Shown: one piece after another, positions 7,962 to 16,547 of the stretch | Layout: every line of letters starts with the position of its first letter | Numbering within the stretch: position 1 is the first letter of the stretch | Source: Roseivirga echinicomitans | GTDB lineage: Bacteria; Bacteroidota; Bacteroidia; Cytophagales; Cyclobacteriaceae | Direction of reading: 5' to 3' | NCBI RefSeq assembly: GCF_001592935.1 | Contig: NZ_LRDB01000002.1 | Span: 1-64,000, forward strand | DNA: 64,000 bases | Translations under genes and position numbers: made by a program | Notes under the pieces: generated by a model | The model's input: only the letters and a program-made list of their open reading frames with translations | Told to the model about the DNA's origin: nothing | Database searches by the model: none

Positions 7962-8086
7962 ATTGTGTTTAATAAGTTCTGTTAACTTTAACGGGTTGAT
8001 CTTTAGAGGATTTCTTTAGAGATCGCAATGGAGTGGTTTTATAAGTCACTTTTTAATATTGAAAATTCACATGTGATCAGTTAACC

Positions 8087-9400
8087 ATGGCCATTGTAAG
8101 AGGAATAATTGGATTGATAGTACTTATAGGGATTGCCTATTTGCTGTCGAGTAAAAGGAAAAAGGTTGATTGGAGATTAGTAGGGGTGGGTGTAATCATA
8201 CAGTTGGTGATTGCGCTACTGATTTCAGAAGTAGGCTTTATTCAGTTGGCTTTCGATAAAGTGAGTCAGGCTTTTGTAACCTTCTTGGGTTTCTCACTTA
8301 ATGGTGCTGAATTCCTCTATGGTGACTTGGCTAAAAATAGTAGTGCAGTGGAAGGCGTAAACCACAGCCTTGGTTTTCTATTTATTTTTCAAGCTTTACC
8401 TACTGTAATCTTCTTTTCTGCGGTTACGGCAGGTCTTTATTACTTGGGAATCCTTCAGAAAATAGTTTATGGTTTTGCATGGATCATGGCGAAAACAATG
8501 CGTTTGTCAGGGGCCGAATCAATGTCTGCTGCAGGAAACATATTTTTAGGCCAAACCGAAGCACCACTATTGGTGAAGCCCTTTATTGGTAAAATGACCA
8601 ATTCCGAATTACTATGCCTTATGACAGGTGGGATGGCCACTATTGCTGGTTCAGTGCTAGGGGCTTATGTGTCCTTTTTAGGAGGTGGAGATCCCGTCCA
8701 ACAAGCCAAGTTTGCTACTTATCTTTTGAGTGCTTCCATTATGAATGCCCCCGCGGCCATCGTAATGTCTAAAATATTCTTACCAGAGTTAGAGCCCGAA
8801 AAAATTGATTCACGACTGAACGTGAACAAGGATCAGATTGGTGTTAATGTTATTGATGCATTGGCTGGTGGCGCATCGGATGGAATGAAATTGGCGATGA
8901 ACATAGCTGCCATGCTATTGGCTTTTATTGCTGTAATTTATTCAATCAACTGGATTCTAGTTGACGGAATTGGTGCTTGGACAGGCTTGAACTCTTATGT
9001 AATCTCTAGCACCAACGGTGTATTCAGTGGCTTTAGCCTTGAATATATATTGGGGCAGGTGTTTAGGGTGTTCGCCTTTATTATGGGCGTGGAATGGTCT
9101 GAAACCTTACAAGTTGGAAGTTTAATTGGTCAGAAAACGGTAATCAATGAGTTTGTGGCTTATTTGAGCCTGGCCGATATGAAAGCCGCTGGTGCTCTCA
9201 GTGAAAAATCTATTGTTATTGCGACCTATGCGCTGTGTGGTTTTGCAAACTTCTCTTCCATTGCAATTCAAATTGGAGGTATTGGAGGTTTAGCTCCGAA
9301 TCGTCAAGGAGACTTATCGAGACTAGGAATTAAGGCACTAATGGCTGCTACACTGGCCACCATGATGACCGCGACAATCGCGGGCGCACTGTTTGGTTAA
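8087..9400 (+). CDS. nupC: Concentrative nucleoside transporter (NupC/CNT family)
   Basis: A 437-residue inner-membrane protein with about ten hydrophobic segments, the size of bacterial CNT transporters that import nucleosides with Na+ or H+. Family motifs are visible: GQTEAPLLVKPFI (about 155-167), the loop MTNSELLCLMTGGMATIAGSVLGAY, SASIMNAPAAI, and the C-terminal GFANFSSIAIQIGG. The EAPLL and NAPAAI motifs line the nucleoside and sodium sites in the Vibrio structure. It is 15 bp upstream of anmK, so scavenging of nucleosides and cell-wall amino sugars appears co-expressed. Substrate range cannot be read from the sequence. Confidence 0.93.
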   Translation: MAIVRGIIGLIVLIGIAYLLSSKRKKVDWRLVGVGVIIQLVIALLISEVGFIQLAFDKVSQAFVTFLGFSLNGAEFLYGDLAKNSSAVEGVNHSLGFLFIFQALPTVIFFSAVTAGLYYLGILQKIVYGFAWIMAKTMRLSGAESMSAAGNIFLGQTEAPLLVKPFIGKMTNSELLCLMTGGMATIAGSVLGAYVSFLGGGDPVQQAKFATYLLSASIMNAPAAIVMSKIFLPELEPEKIDSRLNVNKDQIGVNVIDALAGGASDGMKLAMNIAAMLLAFIAVIYSINWILVDGIGAWTGLNSYVISSTNGVFSGFSLEYILGQVFRVFAFIMGVEWSETLQVGSLIGQKTVINEFVAYLSLADMKAAGALSEKSIVIATYALCGFANFSSIAIQIGGIGGLAPNRQGDLSRLGIKALMAATLATMMTATIAGALFG

Positions 9401-9415
9401 TATTCAAATACTCAG

Positions 9416-10492
9416 ATGAAAGAAACCTACCATGTTTTAGGTTTAATGTCGGGGACCTCTTTGGATGGACTTGACATGGCTTATTGCTCTTTTTGGAAAG
9501 AGAATGGCCAATGGGGCTTCTCATTGAACAAAGCCACTTGTATAGAATACAATCCTGAATTTCAAGAAAAACTTAAGCGCGCTATTGAACTTTCTGCTCT
9601 AGATTTACTATTGCTCAATAATGAATTTGGGCAATGGATGGGAGAGCAGGCTAAGATTTTTATTGATAGGAATCAGCTCGAAGTTGATTTCATCTCCAGC
9701 CATGGGCACACTGTTTTTCATCAAATAGATAAAAGGCTCACATACCAGATAGGGGCAGGGCAAGCATTGGCAAATGCTGCTGATCAAAAAGTGATTTGCG
9801 ACTTCCGTACATTGGATGTTGCGCTTGGAGGTCAAGGAGCTCCTTTGGTGCCCATAGGCGATGGCCTTCTTTTTTCTGATTATGATTTCTGCTTGAATTT
9901 GGGTGGCATTTCTAACGCTTCGTTCCGAATAGACGGAATGAGGACAGCTTTCGATATTTCACCAGCGAACATGCTGTTAAGTTATATCTTAAAATCAACG
10001 GGGAAGACTTTCGATGATGGGGGTGTAATGGCACGTTCAGGTAAAATAGATCAGCCATTTTTGAATGCGCTAAACGCATTGGCTTTTTATAAAAAACCTT
10101 TACCCAAGTCTTTGGGCTATGAATGGTTCAGAGATGAAATGATGCCCTTGATTGATGGCTCGGAGGCAAGTGTTGAAGATCAATTACACACAGCAGTACA
10201 TCATATCGCTTTTCAGATTAGTGAAAGCCTAAAGTCTAATGCACAGGCAGGAGCCAAGATGCTGGTCACTGGTGGAGGAGCTAAGAATCTATTTCTAGTG
10301 GAGATGATTCAGCACTATTTGGGAAGCTCAATTAAGGTTGTAATTCCCGAAACCTCAGTAATCGATTTTAAAGAAGCGATTGTATTTGCTTTTATGGGCG
10401 TATTGAGAAGTGAGGGCGAAATCAATTGCCTTAGTTCAGTGACGGGTGCTTCGAAGAGTTCATCTTCAGGGGTGATTTACCATCCTTGGTAA
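9416..10492 (+). CDS. anmK: Anhydro-N-acetylmuramic acid kinase
   Basis: A 358-residue AnmK of the sugar-kinase/Hsp70/actin superfamily. It phosphorylates and opens 1,6-anhydroMurNAc to give MurNAc-6-phosphate during peptidoglycan recycling. The N-terminal phosphate-binding GLMSGTSLDGLDMA is at residues 9-22. SSHGHTVFHQ (about 100-109), the LGGQGAPLVPIGD segment (about 138-150), CLNLGGISNAS and the C-terminal VTGGGAKNLFL adenosine motif are all present. It is immediately downstream of nupC on the same strand. It ends 5 bp before the convergent stop of the lycopene cyclase gene, with no obvious terminator between them. Confidence 0.95.
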   Translation: MKETYHVLGLMSGTSLDGLDMAYCSFWKENGQWGFSLNKATCIEYNPEFQEKLKRAIELSALDLLLLNNEFGQWMGEQAKIFIDRNQLEVDFISSHGHTVFHQIDKRLTYQIGAGQALANAADQKVICDFRTLDVALGGQGAPLVPIGDGLLFSDYDFCLNLGGISNASFRIDGMRTAFDISPANMLLSYILKSTGKTFDDGGVMARSGKIDQPFLNALNALAFYKKPLPKSLGYEWFRDEMMPLIDGSEASVEDQLHTAVHHIAFQISESLKSNAQAGAKMLVTGGGAKNLFLVEMIQHYLGSSIKVVIPETSVIDFKEAIVFAFMGVLRSEGEINCLSSVTGASKSSSSGVIYHPW

Positions 10493-10497
10493 ATTGC

Positions 10498-11637
10498 TTA
10501 TTTTCCAAAAGTTTTGAAAAATGCTTTGCCAAAAGCTAAAATAGGGGTGGAGGACATAATCTTCATTTCTTCGGCCATATTGGTTTCCTCATCCAAAAAT
10601 TTAAAGACCGCTTGCGCTCCGTTTTTCTCAAATAAGTCAGAGAATATTTGAGCGCCAGAATGCTCGCCATTCTTCAACACATTTAATAATGTGCTATCAT
10701 ACTTGAGGAACCTCTTTTTCTGATGAGGCAAATCAGCCAATGGATCTTTTTGCTGGGTGAGATTACTTGCCATCTTTTTTAAGATGTGTTGCGATCGCAA
10801 AAAGGTATATCCAGTGGAGGGTTTGACAAAACCACCGCTAATGCCAATGTTTATAATTTTCCCATCCTTCGAAGGAAAAGGAAAGTCAGTCATCGGAATC
10901 ACTCCGAATTCGTCCTCTATAACCTTGTAGTCCTCTATTTTCAGAAAATTGTTGAGATAATCATCCAATCCTTTGTCATACTCTTCGGGTTGAAGGAGTT
11001 GTTCGCTAAAGATTGTGTATTCCACCAAAGCCTCATTTGGAGAAAGTGGGAGCACATAACCAAATCGGCAGTCTCCTTTTTGATCGATGCGAAAATCCAT
11101 GTAGGTCATGGTGTCTGGATCGAAACAAGGCTGTTCTGTTTGTATAAATCGCCCTTTGAAATGCTGAAGAAACTGCACGTGTTTGGACGGAATCTTGAAA
11201 TCTTTGAGTTCAGTGGTACTGTTGAAAACGAAGCTTCCTTTATAATTCCCCTTAGTGGTATTCACGCTACCATCAGGACTGATTTCAGTAATGTTTTCCG
11301 TTAGCCAAGTAAGGTTCTTGAATTTATTTAACTCCAATTTCATGAAATCATAGAATTCCTTACCTTTTATCATTTTGTAAGAATAAGGTTGGAGGTCGAA
11401 TGTTTTCTTGAAACTAGGACTTGAGAAAGCAGCTTTAGCCCACTGTTTGTGAACTAAATTTTCGAACAGATTGACTTCTTTTTCCCAGAAGCACCAAGTG
11501 CGGTCATTTACCGATTTATCGTCTTTATCGATAATAAGTGTGGTTTTTTCACTATTTCCGTATGTCAACAACAAATAAGCTAGGGTCAATCCTGCTGATC
11601 CACCTCCTGCTATTATATAATCGAATTGCCTCATCAC
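10498..11637 (-). CDS. crtY: Lycopene beta-cyclase
   Basis: A 379-residue flavoprotein of the CrtY/CrtL family, which cyclises the ends of lycopene to beta-rings on the way to beta-carotene and zeaxanthin. The N terminus has the Rossmann FAD motif YIIAGGGSAGLTLAYLLL (7-24). NDRTWCFWEKE (about 44-54) is the family signature, and MTYMDFRIDQ and GGFVKPSTGYTF are further conserved blocks. No other carotenoid gene (crtB, crtI, crtZ) is nearby, so the pathway must be completed elsewhere in the genome. Start at 11637 (MMRQFDYI); the second Met is equally good. Confidence 0.92.
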   Translation of the reverse strand: MMRQFDYIIAGGGSAGLTLAYLLLTYGNSEKTTLIIDKDDKSVNDRTWCFWEKEVNLFENLVHKQWAKAAFSSPSFKKTFDLQPYSYKMIKGKEFYDFMKLELNKFKNLTWLTENITEISPDGSVNTTKGNYKGSFVFNSTTELKDFKIPSKHVQFLQHFKGRFIQTEQPCFDPDTMTYMDFRIDQKGDCRFGYVLPLSPNEALVEYTIFSEQLLQPEEYDKGLDDYLNNFLKIEDYKVIEDEFGVIPMTDFPFPSKDGKIINIGISGGFVKPSTGYTFLRSQHILKKMASNLTQQKDPLADLPHQKKRFLKYDSTLLNVLKNGEHSGAQIFSDLFEKNGAQAVFKFLDEETNMAEEMKIMSSTPILAFGKAFFKTFGK

Positions 11638-11784
11638 TATGTAAACTTAAATGATAAAACTAAGTTTTGGTCATTGTGATTGGCTTAAAATGACCGAACA
11701 GATTCTTTATTGAAGATTAAATTAAATTGTTAGGTTTGGGGCTTAACAGCACATTAGTAAATCTGGGAAGCCCTTTTGGGACTA

Positions 11785-12615
11785 ATGAATTGTAAACCTA
11801 TCATATTGTTCTGCTTTTGCAGCGTCCTCTTTTCATGTACAGAGAGGTTAATATGTCCTGCATACCAAACTTCTCTAATCCTAGATAACGATTATCGGCA
11901 GCAGCTTTTTTCTCCATTTACAGTTTTTGAAGGCGATACCATTCCAAAAATGCCTTATGGCTTTGTTAAAGGTCGAAGTGACGAATTGGATGAATCTTTT
12001 TACGCTGCATCTGAAGGCAAAGGGTTTCGAGTTCAAAAGGGTAGAACCTACTCTATTGAGAAGGAAGGCTTCGAGTACAAGAATCGAAAACGACCCTCTT
12101 TTATTGCTAGAATTTGGTCTAGTCCTGAAAGACCCGTTTTAGAAAACCCGTATCTCATAGATAAAATCTTAAGGAAAAGGCCATTCTATAAGCTGGATAT
12201 AATTGTACCCGAACTGGTGAATATTGGCATACTGGATTCATTAAATACGGAAATAGAGTTTATAAACGATTCTACAGCGCTGGATTCAATAGCACCCAAA
12301 AAGGCAAGAACAGAGACCATTTTAACTACTCCTAAAGGGTATAAAGGTTATAATGTAGACCAGGAGAACTACAATAAGAAGTTCGGCCATTTGTTTCCTC
12401 AACCACTGCCACCTCCAGATCCGATTGACTCAGGAGCTTATAAAAAGGCGCTTAAAGATTCTATCGCTGCCGATACCGTTTCGGCCAAAAAGAAAGATGT
12501 TTTTGGTATGTTCAAGAAAAAGGATAAAGCAGCGAAACCTCCTAAAGAGAAAAAGAAGGACAAAAAGAACAATGAGGAGGCGATAAAAGAGGAAGAAGTG
12601 GGTATTGGTAAATGA
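11785..12615 (+). CDS. Lipoprotein of unknown function with charged C-terminal tail
   Basis: A 276-residue protein. A TTG nine bases upstream is in frame, but the ATG at 11785 gives a standard lipoprotein signal (IILFCFCSVLFSC) with the acylated cysteine near residue 18, so I use it. The body holds no domain I recognise. The last ~50 residues are extremely lysine/glutamate rich (KKKDKAAKPPKEKKKDKKN), which suggests an unstructured or cell-wall-interacting tail. It stands alone between the divergent crtY and the convergent dioxygenase gene. It resembles other unnamed Bacteroidota surface or periplasmic lipoproteins; no function can be assigned. Confidence 0.7.
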   Translation: MNCKPIILFCFCSVLFSCTERLICPAYQTSLILDNDYRQQLFSPFTVFEGDTIPKMPYGFVKGRSDELDESFYAASEGKGFRVQKGRTYSIEKEGFEYKNRKRPSFIARIWSSPERPVLENPYLIDKILRKRPFYKLDIIVPELVNIGILDSLNTEIEFINDSTALDSIAPKKARTETILTTPKGYKGYNVDQENYNKKFGHLFPQPLPPPDPIDSGAYKKALKDSIAADTVSAKKKDVFGMFKKKDKAAKPPKEKKKDKKNNEEAIKEEEVGIGK

Positions 12616-12630
12616 TGATCACCTAAAATC

Positions 12631-13467
12631 TTAACTGCCTATTTTTACCGAAGTCATTGTCAGAGAACCTGCGATCGACTTGTCGTTGAATAGCGAAACA
12701 GGTTCACCTTTATCTTTCAGTGCCAGCGTGTATAGTAAAGGCAGGTAATGTTCAGGCGTAGGAATAGAAAGTTCAAAGGCCCGTCCATTCACTTTATAGT
12801 TAATCAGTGAATCGTGGTGTCCATTCAATATAAAATGATTCATCTTCTCTTTGGCCTCTAATGCCCAATCGTGCGCATAGCCAACGGTATTGATTTGGTT
12901 CCATGCCACTAAGCGTAAATTATGAATCATGTTCCCACTTCCAATGATCAGCACACCTTTCTGCCTTAGTTGAGATAACTGCTTTGCGAGATCATAGTGG
13001 TATTGAGGAGGCTGATTATAATCCAAACTCATTTGAATCACGGGCACATCAGCGTTTGGGTAAAGATGTTTTATCACACTCCAAGCACCATGGTCTAACC
13101 CCCAATCATGATCGAGTTCTACGCTTCCAGCTGTAACGATTCGTTTTGTTTCTTCCGCCAGTGCTGGACTTCCGGGGGCTGGATATTGCACTTCGAAAAG
13201 TTGTTTAGGAAATCCTCCAAAATCATGAATGGTTTTTGGAGAGTCCATGGCCGTTACAAAAGTGCCTCGGGTTTCCCAGTGGGCTGAAATACAGAGAATG
13301 GTATTAGGCTTAGGAATTTCAGTGGCTACTTTTCTAAAGCCTTCCACAAACTCATTTTCCTCAATGGCATTCATTGGATTTCCATGCCCCAAGAAAAGCA
13401 CAGGCATTTTCTCCGTATTGGGAAATGATGAGGAAATTTTGCTGAGTTCGTTAAGTTTCATTGCCAT
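12631..13467 (-). CDS. ygiD: 4,5-DOPA dioxygenase extradiol family protein (YgiD/LigB)
   Basis: A 278-residue member of the class III extradiol dioxygenase superfamily, DODA/YgiD branch. Metal-ligand histidines are visible in LFLGHGNPM (His28), ISAHWET, LDHDWGLDHGAWSV and the later LIIGSGNMIHNLR. Bacterial YgiD opens the ring of L-DOPA in vitro and binds one metal ion; the physiological substrate is not settled. Length is typical. A short N-terminal extension (first ~20 residues) precedes the conserved MPVLFLGHG, so the Met at residue 21 is an alternative start. It is on the minus strand, 61 bp after the end of the acetyltransferase-side genes, with no operon partner of clear function. Confidence 0.88.
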   Translation of the reverse strand: MAMKLNELSKISSSFPNTEKMPVLFLGHGNPMNAIEENEFVEGFRKVATEIPKPNTILCISAHWETRGTFVTAMDSPKTIHDFGGFPKQLFEVQYPAPGSPALAEETKRIVTAGSVELDHDWGLDHGAWSVIKHLYPNADVPVIQMSLDYNQPPQYHYDLAKQLSQLRQKGVLIIGSGNMIHNLRLVAWNQINTVGYAHDWALEAKEKMNHFILNGHHDSLINYKVNGRAFELSIPTPEHYLPLLYTLALKDKGEPVSLFNDKSIAGSLTMTSVKIGS

Positions 13468-13527
13468 TCCGAGTTAACATCATTAAAGCTAAATGAATTC
13501 ACTTAGATCCACCACAATGAATAATGG

Positions 13528-13968
13528 CTATAATAACTTCATGTGTAAAAGAGGGTATGGCTTACCGGTGCCATCGAGCTCGGAACGGCCAATGATTTTG
13601 AAACCCATGTTTTGGTAGAATCTAACGGCTAGTTCATTGTCTTCATTCACATCTACTTTGATACAATGGAGCGCCTTAATTGCGTATTCGGTGAGTGTTT
13701 TGCCAATTCCTTTGCCACGAATATTTGGGTGAATAAAGAGCATTTCAATGTTTTGCTCAGCTACTCCAAGAAAACCAACTATGTTTTTATCGCTATCGCG
13801 AACGCAGCGTAAATCAACGGCTTTCAAATACTCGTTTAGAATCAATGGTTTGAAATAGGCAATGTCTTCTTCTTTCAGAAAGTGATGTGTAGCTCTTACA
13901 GAGGCTTCCCAAACATCAACAATAGCAGGGAATTCGTGTTGCTGTACAAAGTCAACTTTAAACTCCAT
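13528..13968 (-). CDS. GNAT family N-acetyltransferase
   Basis: A 146-residue acetyltransferase. MLFIHPNIRGKGIGKTLTEYAI is split across the acetyl-CoA pyrophosphate loop (R/Q-x-x-G-x-G/A form RGKGIGKT), and VNEDNELAVRFYQNMGF is the following helix-strand of GNAT motif B. The open frame extends 63 bp upstream into nadE, but the Met at 13968 begins the conserved fold (EFKVDFVQQHEFPAIVDVW) just after the nadE stop, so it is the likely start. The acceptor substrate is unknown. It is probably cotranscribed with nadE-rnc-fabF upstream. Confidence 0.85.
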   Translation of the reverse strand: MEFKVDFVQQHEFPAIVDVWEASVRATHHFLKEEDIAYFKPLILNEYLKAVDLRCVRDSDKNIVGFLGVAEQNIEMLFIHPNIRGKGIGKTLTEYAIKALHCIKVDVNEDNELAVRFYQNMGFKIIGRSELDGTGKPYPLLHMKLL

Positions 13969-13973
13969 TTCCC

Positions 13974-15809
13974 TTATAACTCTTTCAGTTCTTCTACAAA
14001 ACCCGCTGATAAAATTGGGAATCGACACCAAGTGCGGGGATCAACGTTGAATTCATCTAAATGAAATGCAGGGGCAAGGCGCTCTCTTTTCCATTGGTTT
14101 CTACTCCAAAGTTTGTAGAATTTAATGATATGATCTTTTAAGAGATTTTCATCTTCTAGCCCTTTGTTTTTCAGGTTTGCGAAAACCTCTTTTGGCGATT
14201 GATGGTCTCGAATAGCCAACTGTTCAATGGCCAGCAAAATAGGATAAGGCATTAAATCATCCTCATCCGTTTGGTGCTGATCTTTTGGTCTCAACTCAGC
14301 TGTAGGAGCTAAGCTGTTAATCTTGGCCAGGCCAGTATAGCCCAAGTGTTCTTCTGCATAAGCAAGCCATTTTCTAATGAAGACTTTGTCTACACTTGAA
14401 ATAGGGGCTAGACTACCGCTGGTGTCTCCATCCATCGTTGCGTAACCCACACTGCCCTCGCTTCGGTTTGAAGTGGTCAGCAGTACTCTATTCTTAATAT
14501 TGGCCAGCATCCATATAATTGGGCTTCTAGAGCGGGCCTGAATATTCTGAAGGGTAATGTCATCGGTTTCCCAATCCAATTCTCTATTGAGGGCCGTCTC
14601 TATGGTCGAAGTGTAATTCTCAACCGCCCTGTCAATTGTCCAATGATAGAAAGTGGCTCCAATTGAATTTGCGAGCTCCTGCGCTGCATTTAATGTGTCG
14701 TCTGATGAGTTTGTTGAACCTTGATAGGCAGTCGCGAAAATCTCTCCGACAATTTCTTTTTGGCTCTTTCCTTCTAAATCTAGTCTGTTAATACTTTTCA
14801 GGAATGTCGATTGGCCTAAAGTTCCAATCGCTCTTTTCACCATTTCAGCTACCAATACGGCACAAGTAGCAGAATCTGCGCCACCACTTAATGAGAGGGC
14901 ATAACCATTGCTTCGGCTTTTTCTGAGGTAGTCATATAAGGCCAAACCTGCTGCCTTTGGGAACTCAATTTCTTTTGCATCTATAGGGCTGATGTTTTGG
15001 GGTTGGGTATTCCCGTCTGAATTCACATCTGCCCAAATGACTTGATGTGGTTGGAATGAAAGCAATTCGTTCCTCAAAATCAGTTCTCCATTTTGAGCAA
15101 TCATCATTTCGCCATCATAGATCATTCTGCCGGCCTCGTTACCCAAAAGGTTTGAGTAAACGTAGGTGCACTTAAAGTCTTTCGATGAGTTTTTAACCAA
15201 GTCAATTCGCTGCAATGTTTTCTCCATTGCAAAGTGACTAGCGCTTGGGTTCAATATGAGGTTTACTTCCTTTTCACAAAGTCTGTGCGCAGGGCGAATA
15301 GTACCTCTCCAAGCGTCTTCACATATTTCGAAACCAATTTTCCAATCTTTAAAATCAAAGGTGAGGTCTCCGATGGGGTAGTTTGCTCCATCAATTTCAA
15401 TCTCACTCACTTTCCCGATAGGCCAAGGATTGAACCAGCGAGGCTCATAATGTACGCCATCAAGCGCCATATATTGCTTTGCATAAACGCCTAGTATTTT
15501 TTGGTCATGAACCACTACAGCACAGTTATACAACCTGTTTTCAAAAAATAAGGGAAGGTTGAAACTGGTGAATAGACCTTTGGTTTCTGCTATGAGTTCA
15601 GGTAGGAAGGACTTTGCTTTTTCCGGTAACCATTGGCTTAAGAACAAATCTTCACAGCCATAGGCTGTCACCGATAATTCAGGTAAACATAAAATTTCTA
15701 TGCCCTCATTTTGAGCCTCGTTTAAAGCCTTTTTGAGTTGAAAAATGTTATTAGTCCAATCGAGAGGGGTCTGGTTTACTGTGGCAGTACCAATACGATA
15801 AATTCCCAT
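13974..15809 (-). CDS. nadE: Glutamine-dependent NAD+ synthetase
   Basis: A 611-residue two-domain NAD synthetase. The N-terminal ~270 residues are a nitrilase-fold glutaminase (Glu in CLPELSVTAYG, Lys in the middle, Cys in GFEICEDAWRG) that releases ammonia. The C-terminal half is the ATP pyrophosphatase domain with the P-loop SLSGGADSATC, which adenylates and amidates nicotinate adenine dinucleotide. TTSNRSEGSVGYATMDGD and LAPTAELRPKDQ-type motifs of the synthetase are present. Length is normal for the glutamine-dependent form. The gene abuts rnc (stop of one next to start of the other), which points to a single acpP-fabF-rnc-nadE-acetyltransferase transcription unit. Confidence 0.96.
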   Translation of the reverse strand: MGIYRIGTATVNQTPLDWTNNIFQLKKALNEAQNEGIEILCLPELSVTAYGCEDLFLSQWLPEKAKSFLPELIAETKGLFTSFNLPLFFENRLYNCAVVVHDQKILGVYAKQYMALDGVHYEPRWFNPWPIGKVSEIEIDGANYPIGDLTFDFKDWKIGFEICEDAWRGTIRPAHRLCEKEVNLILNPSASHFAMEKTLQRIDLVKNSSKDFKCTYVYSNLLGNEAGRMIYDGEMMIAQNGELILRNELLSFQPHQVIWADVNSDGNTQPQNISPIDAKEIEFPKAAGLALYDYLRKSRSNGYALSLSGGADSATCAVLVAEMVKRAIGTLGQSTFLKSINRLDLEGKSQKEIVGEIFATAYQGSTNSSDDTLNAAQELANSIGATFYHWTIDRAVENYTSTIETALNRELDWETDDITLQNIQARSRSPIIWMLANIKNRVLLTTSNRSEGSVGYATMDGDTSGSLAPISSVDKVFIRKWLAYAEEHLGYTGLAKINSLAPTAELRPKDQHQTDEDDLMPYPILLAIEQLAIRDHQSPKEVFANLKNKGLEDENLLKDHIIKFYKLWSRNQWKRERLAPAFHLDEFNVDPRTWCRFPILSAGFVEELKEL

Positions 15810-16547
15810 TTATTCAATTTCAAGTGAAATACAGGCCTCTCGGGCTGCATCTTGCTCTGCTTTCTTTTTGCTTAAACCATGTCCCTTGGCTATTGGTTCG
15901 TCATCAATTAAAACTTGAATTACGAATTCCTTAAAGTGGGTTTTTTCTTTGGTTTCCAGTAGGTCAAAGCTAGTGGTTTTCCCGTTCTTCTGCGCCCATT
16001 CAATTAGTTTGCTTTTGTAATTTTTCGTGGTACTAATAATCTCCTCAATATCGAAATGAGGAATTAATAGTTTGTTGATGATGAATTTTTGGGAACGCTT
16101 AAATCCTTGGTCAATATATACCGCGCCAATCAGGGCCTCTAATGTATTGCCATAAATGGATTTGTGGGAATTAGGTGTTTTTCTCCTAGAATCGAATTGA
16201 ACAATATGGTCTACGCCAATTTTTCGAGCAAGCAGATTCAAAGAGTCCCTGCTTACAATTCTAGACCTGATTTCTGTAAGGAAGCCTTCGTCTTTATAAG
16301 GGTATTTTTTGAAGATATAATTTGCCACCACCAGTCCTAAAACCGCATCTCCAAGGAATTCTAGCCTTTCGTTTGATTCTTTAACCCCCTCTTTTACCGA
16401 TTTAGCGACAGAGGTATGTTGGGTTGCAATTTTGTAGGGCTTTAAATTAAAAGGCTTACTGCCCACAATTGTTTTAATTGAGGCAATAAGCTTTTTATCT
16501 TCTTTTGAAAGGGATTTAAATTGGGTTAACCACAACCTCACTTTCAA
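15810..16547 (-). CDS. rnc: Ribonuclease III
   Basis: A 245-residue RNase III that cuts double-stranded RNA in rRNA processing and mRNA decay. The endonuclease signature NERLEFLGDAVLGLVV (about 60-75) contains the acidic catalytic residues, with the second set in GNTLEALIGAVYIDQG (about 133-148). The C-terminal double-stranded RNA-binding domain (KSKLIEWAQKNG ... AKGHGLSKKKAEQDAA) is complete. Its start overlaps the fabF stop by four bases (ATGA-type coupling). The acpP-fabF-rnc order is conserved in Bacteroidota. Confidence 0.96.
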   Translation of the reverse strand: MKVRLWLTQFKSLSKEDKKLIASIKTIVGSKPFNLKPYKIATQHTSVAKSVKEGVKESNERLEFLGDAVLGLVVANYIFKKYPYKDEGFLTEIRSRIVSRDSLNLLARKIGVDHIVQFDSRRKTPNSHKSIYGNTLEALIGAVYIDQGFKRSQKFIINKLLIPHFDIEEIISTTKNYKSKLIEWAQKNGKTTSFDLLETKEKTHFKEFVIQVLIDDEPIAKGHGLSKKKAEQDAAREACISLEIE

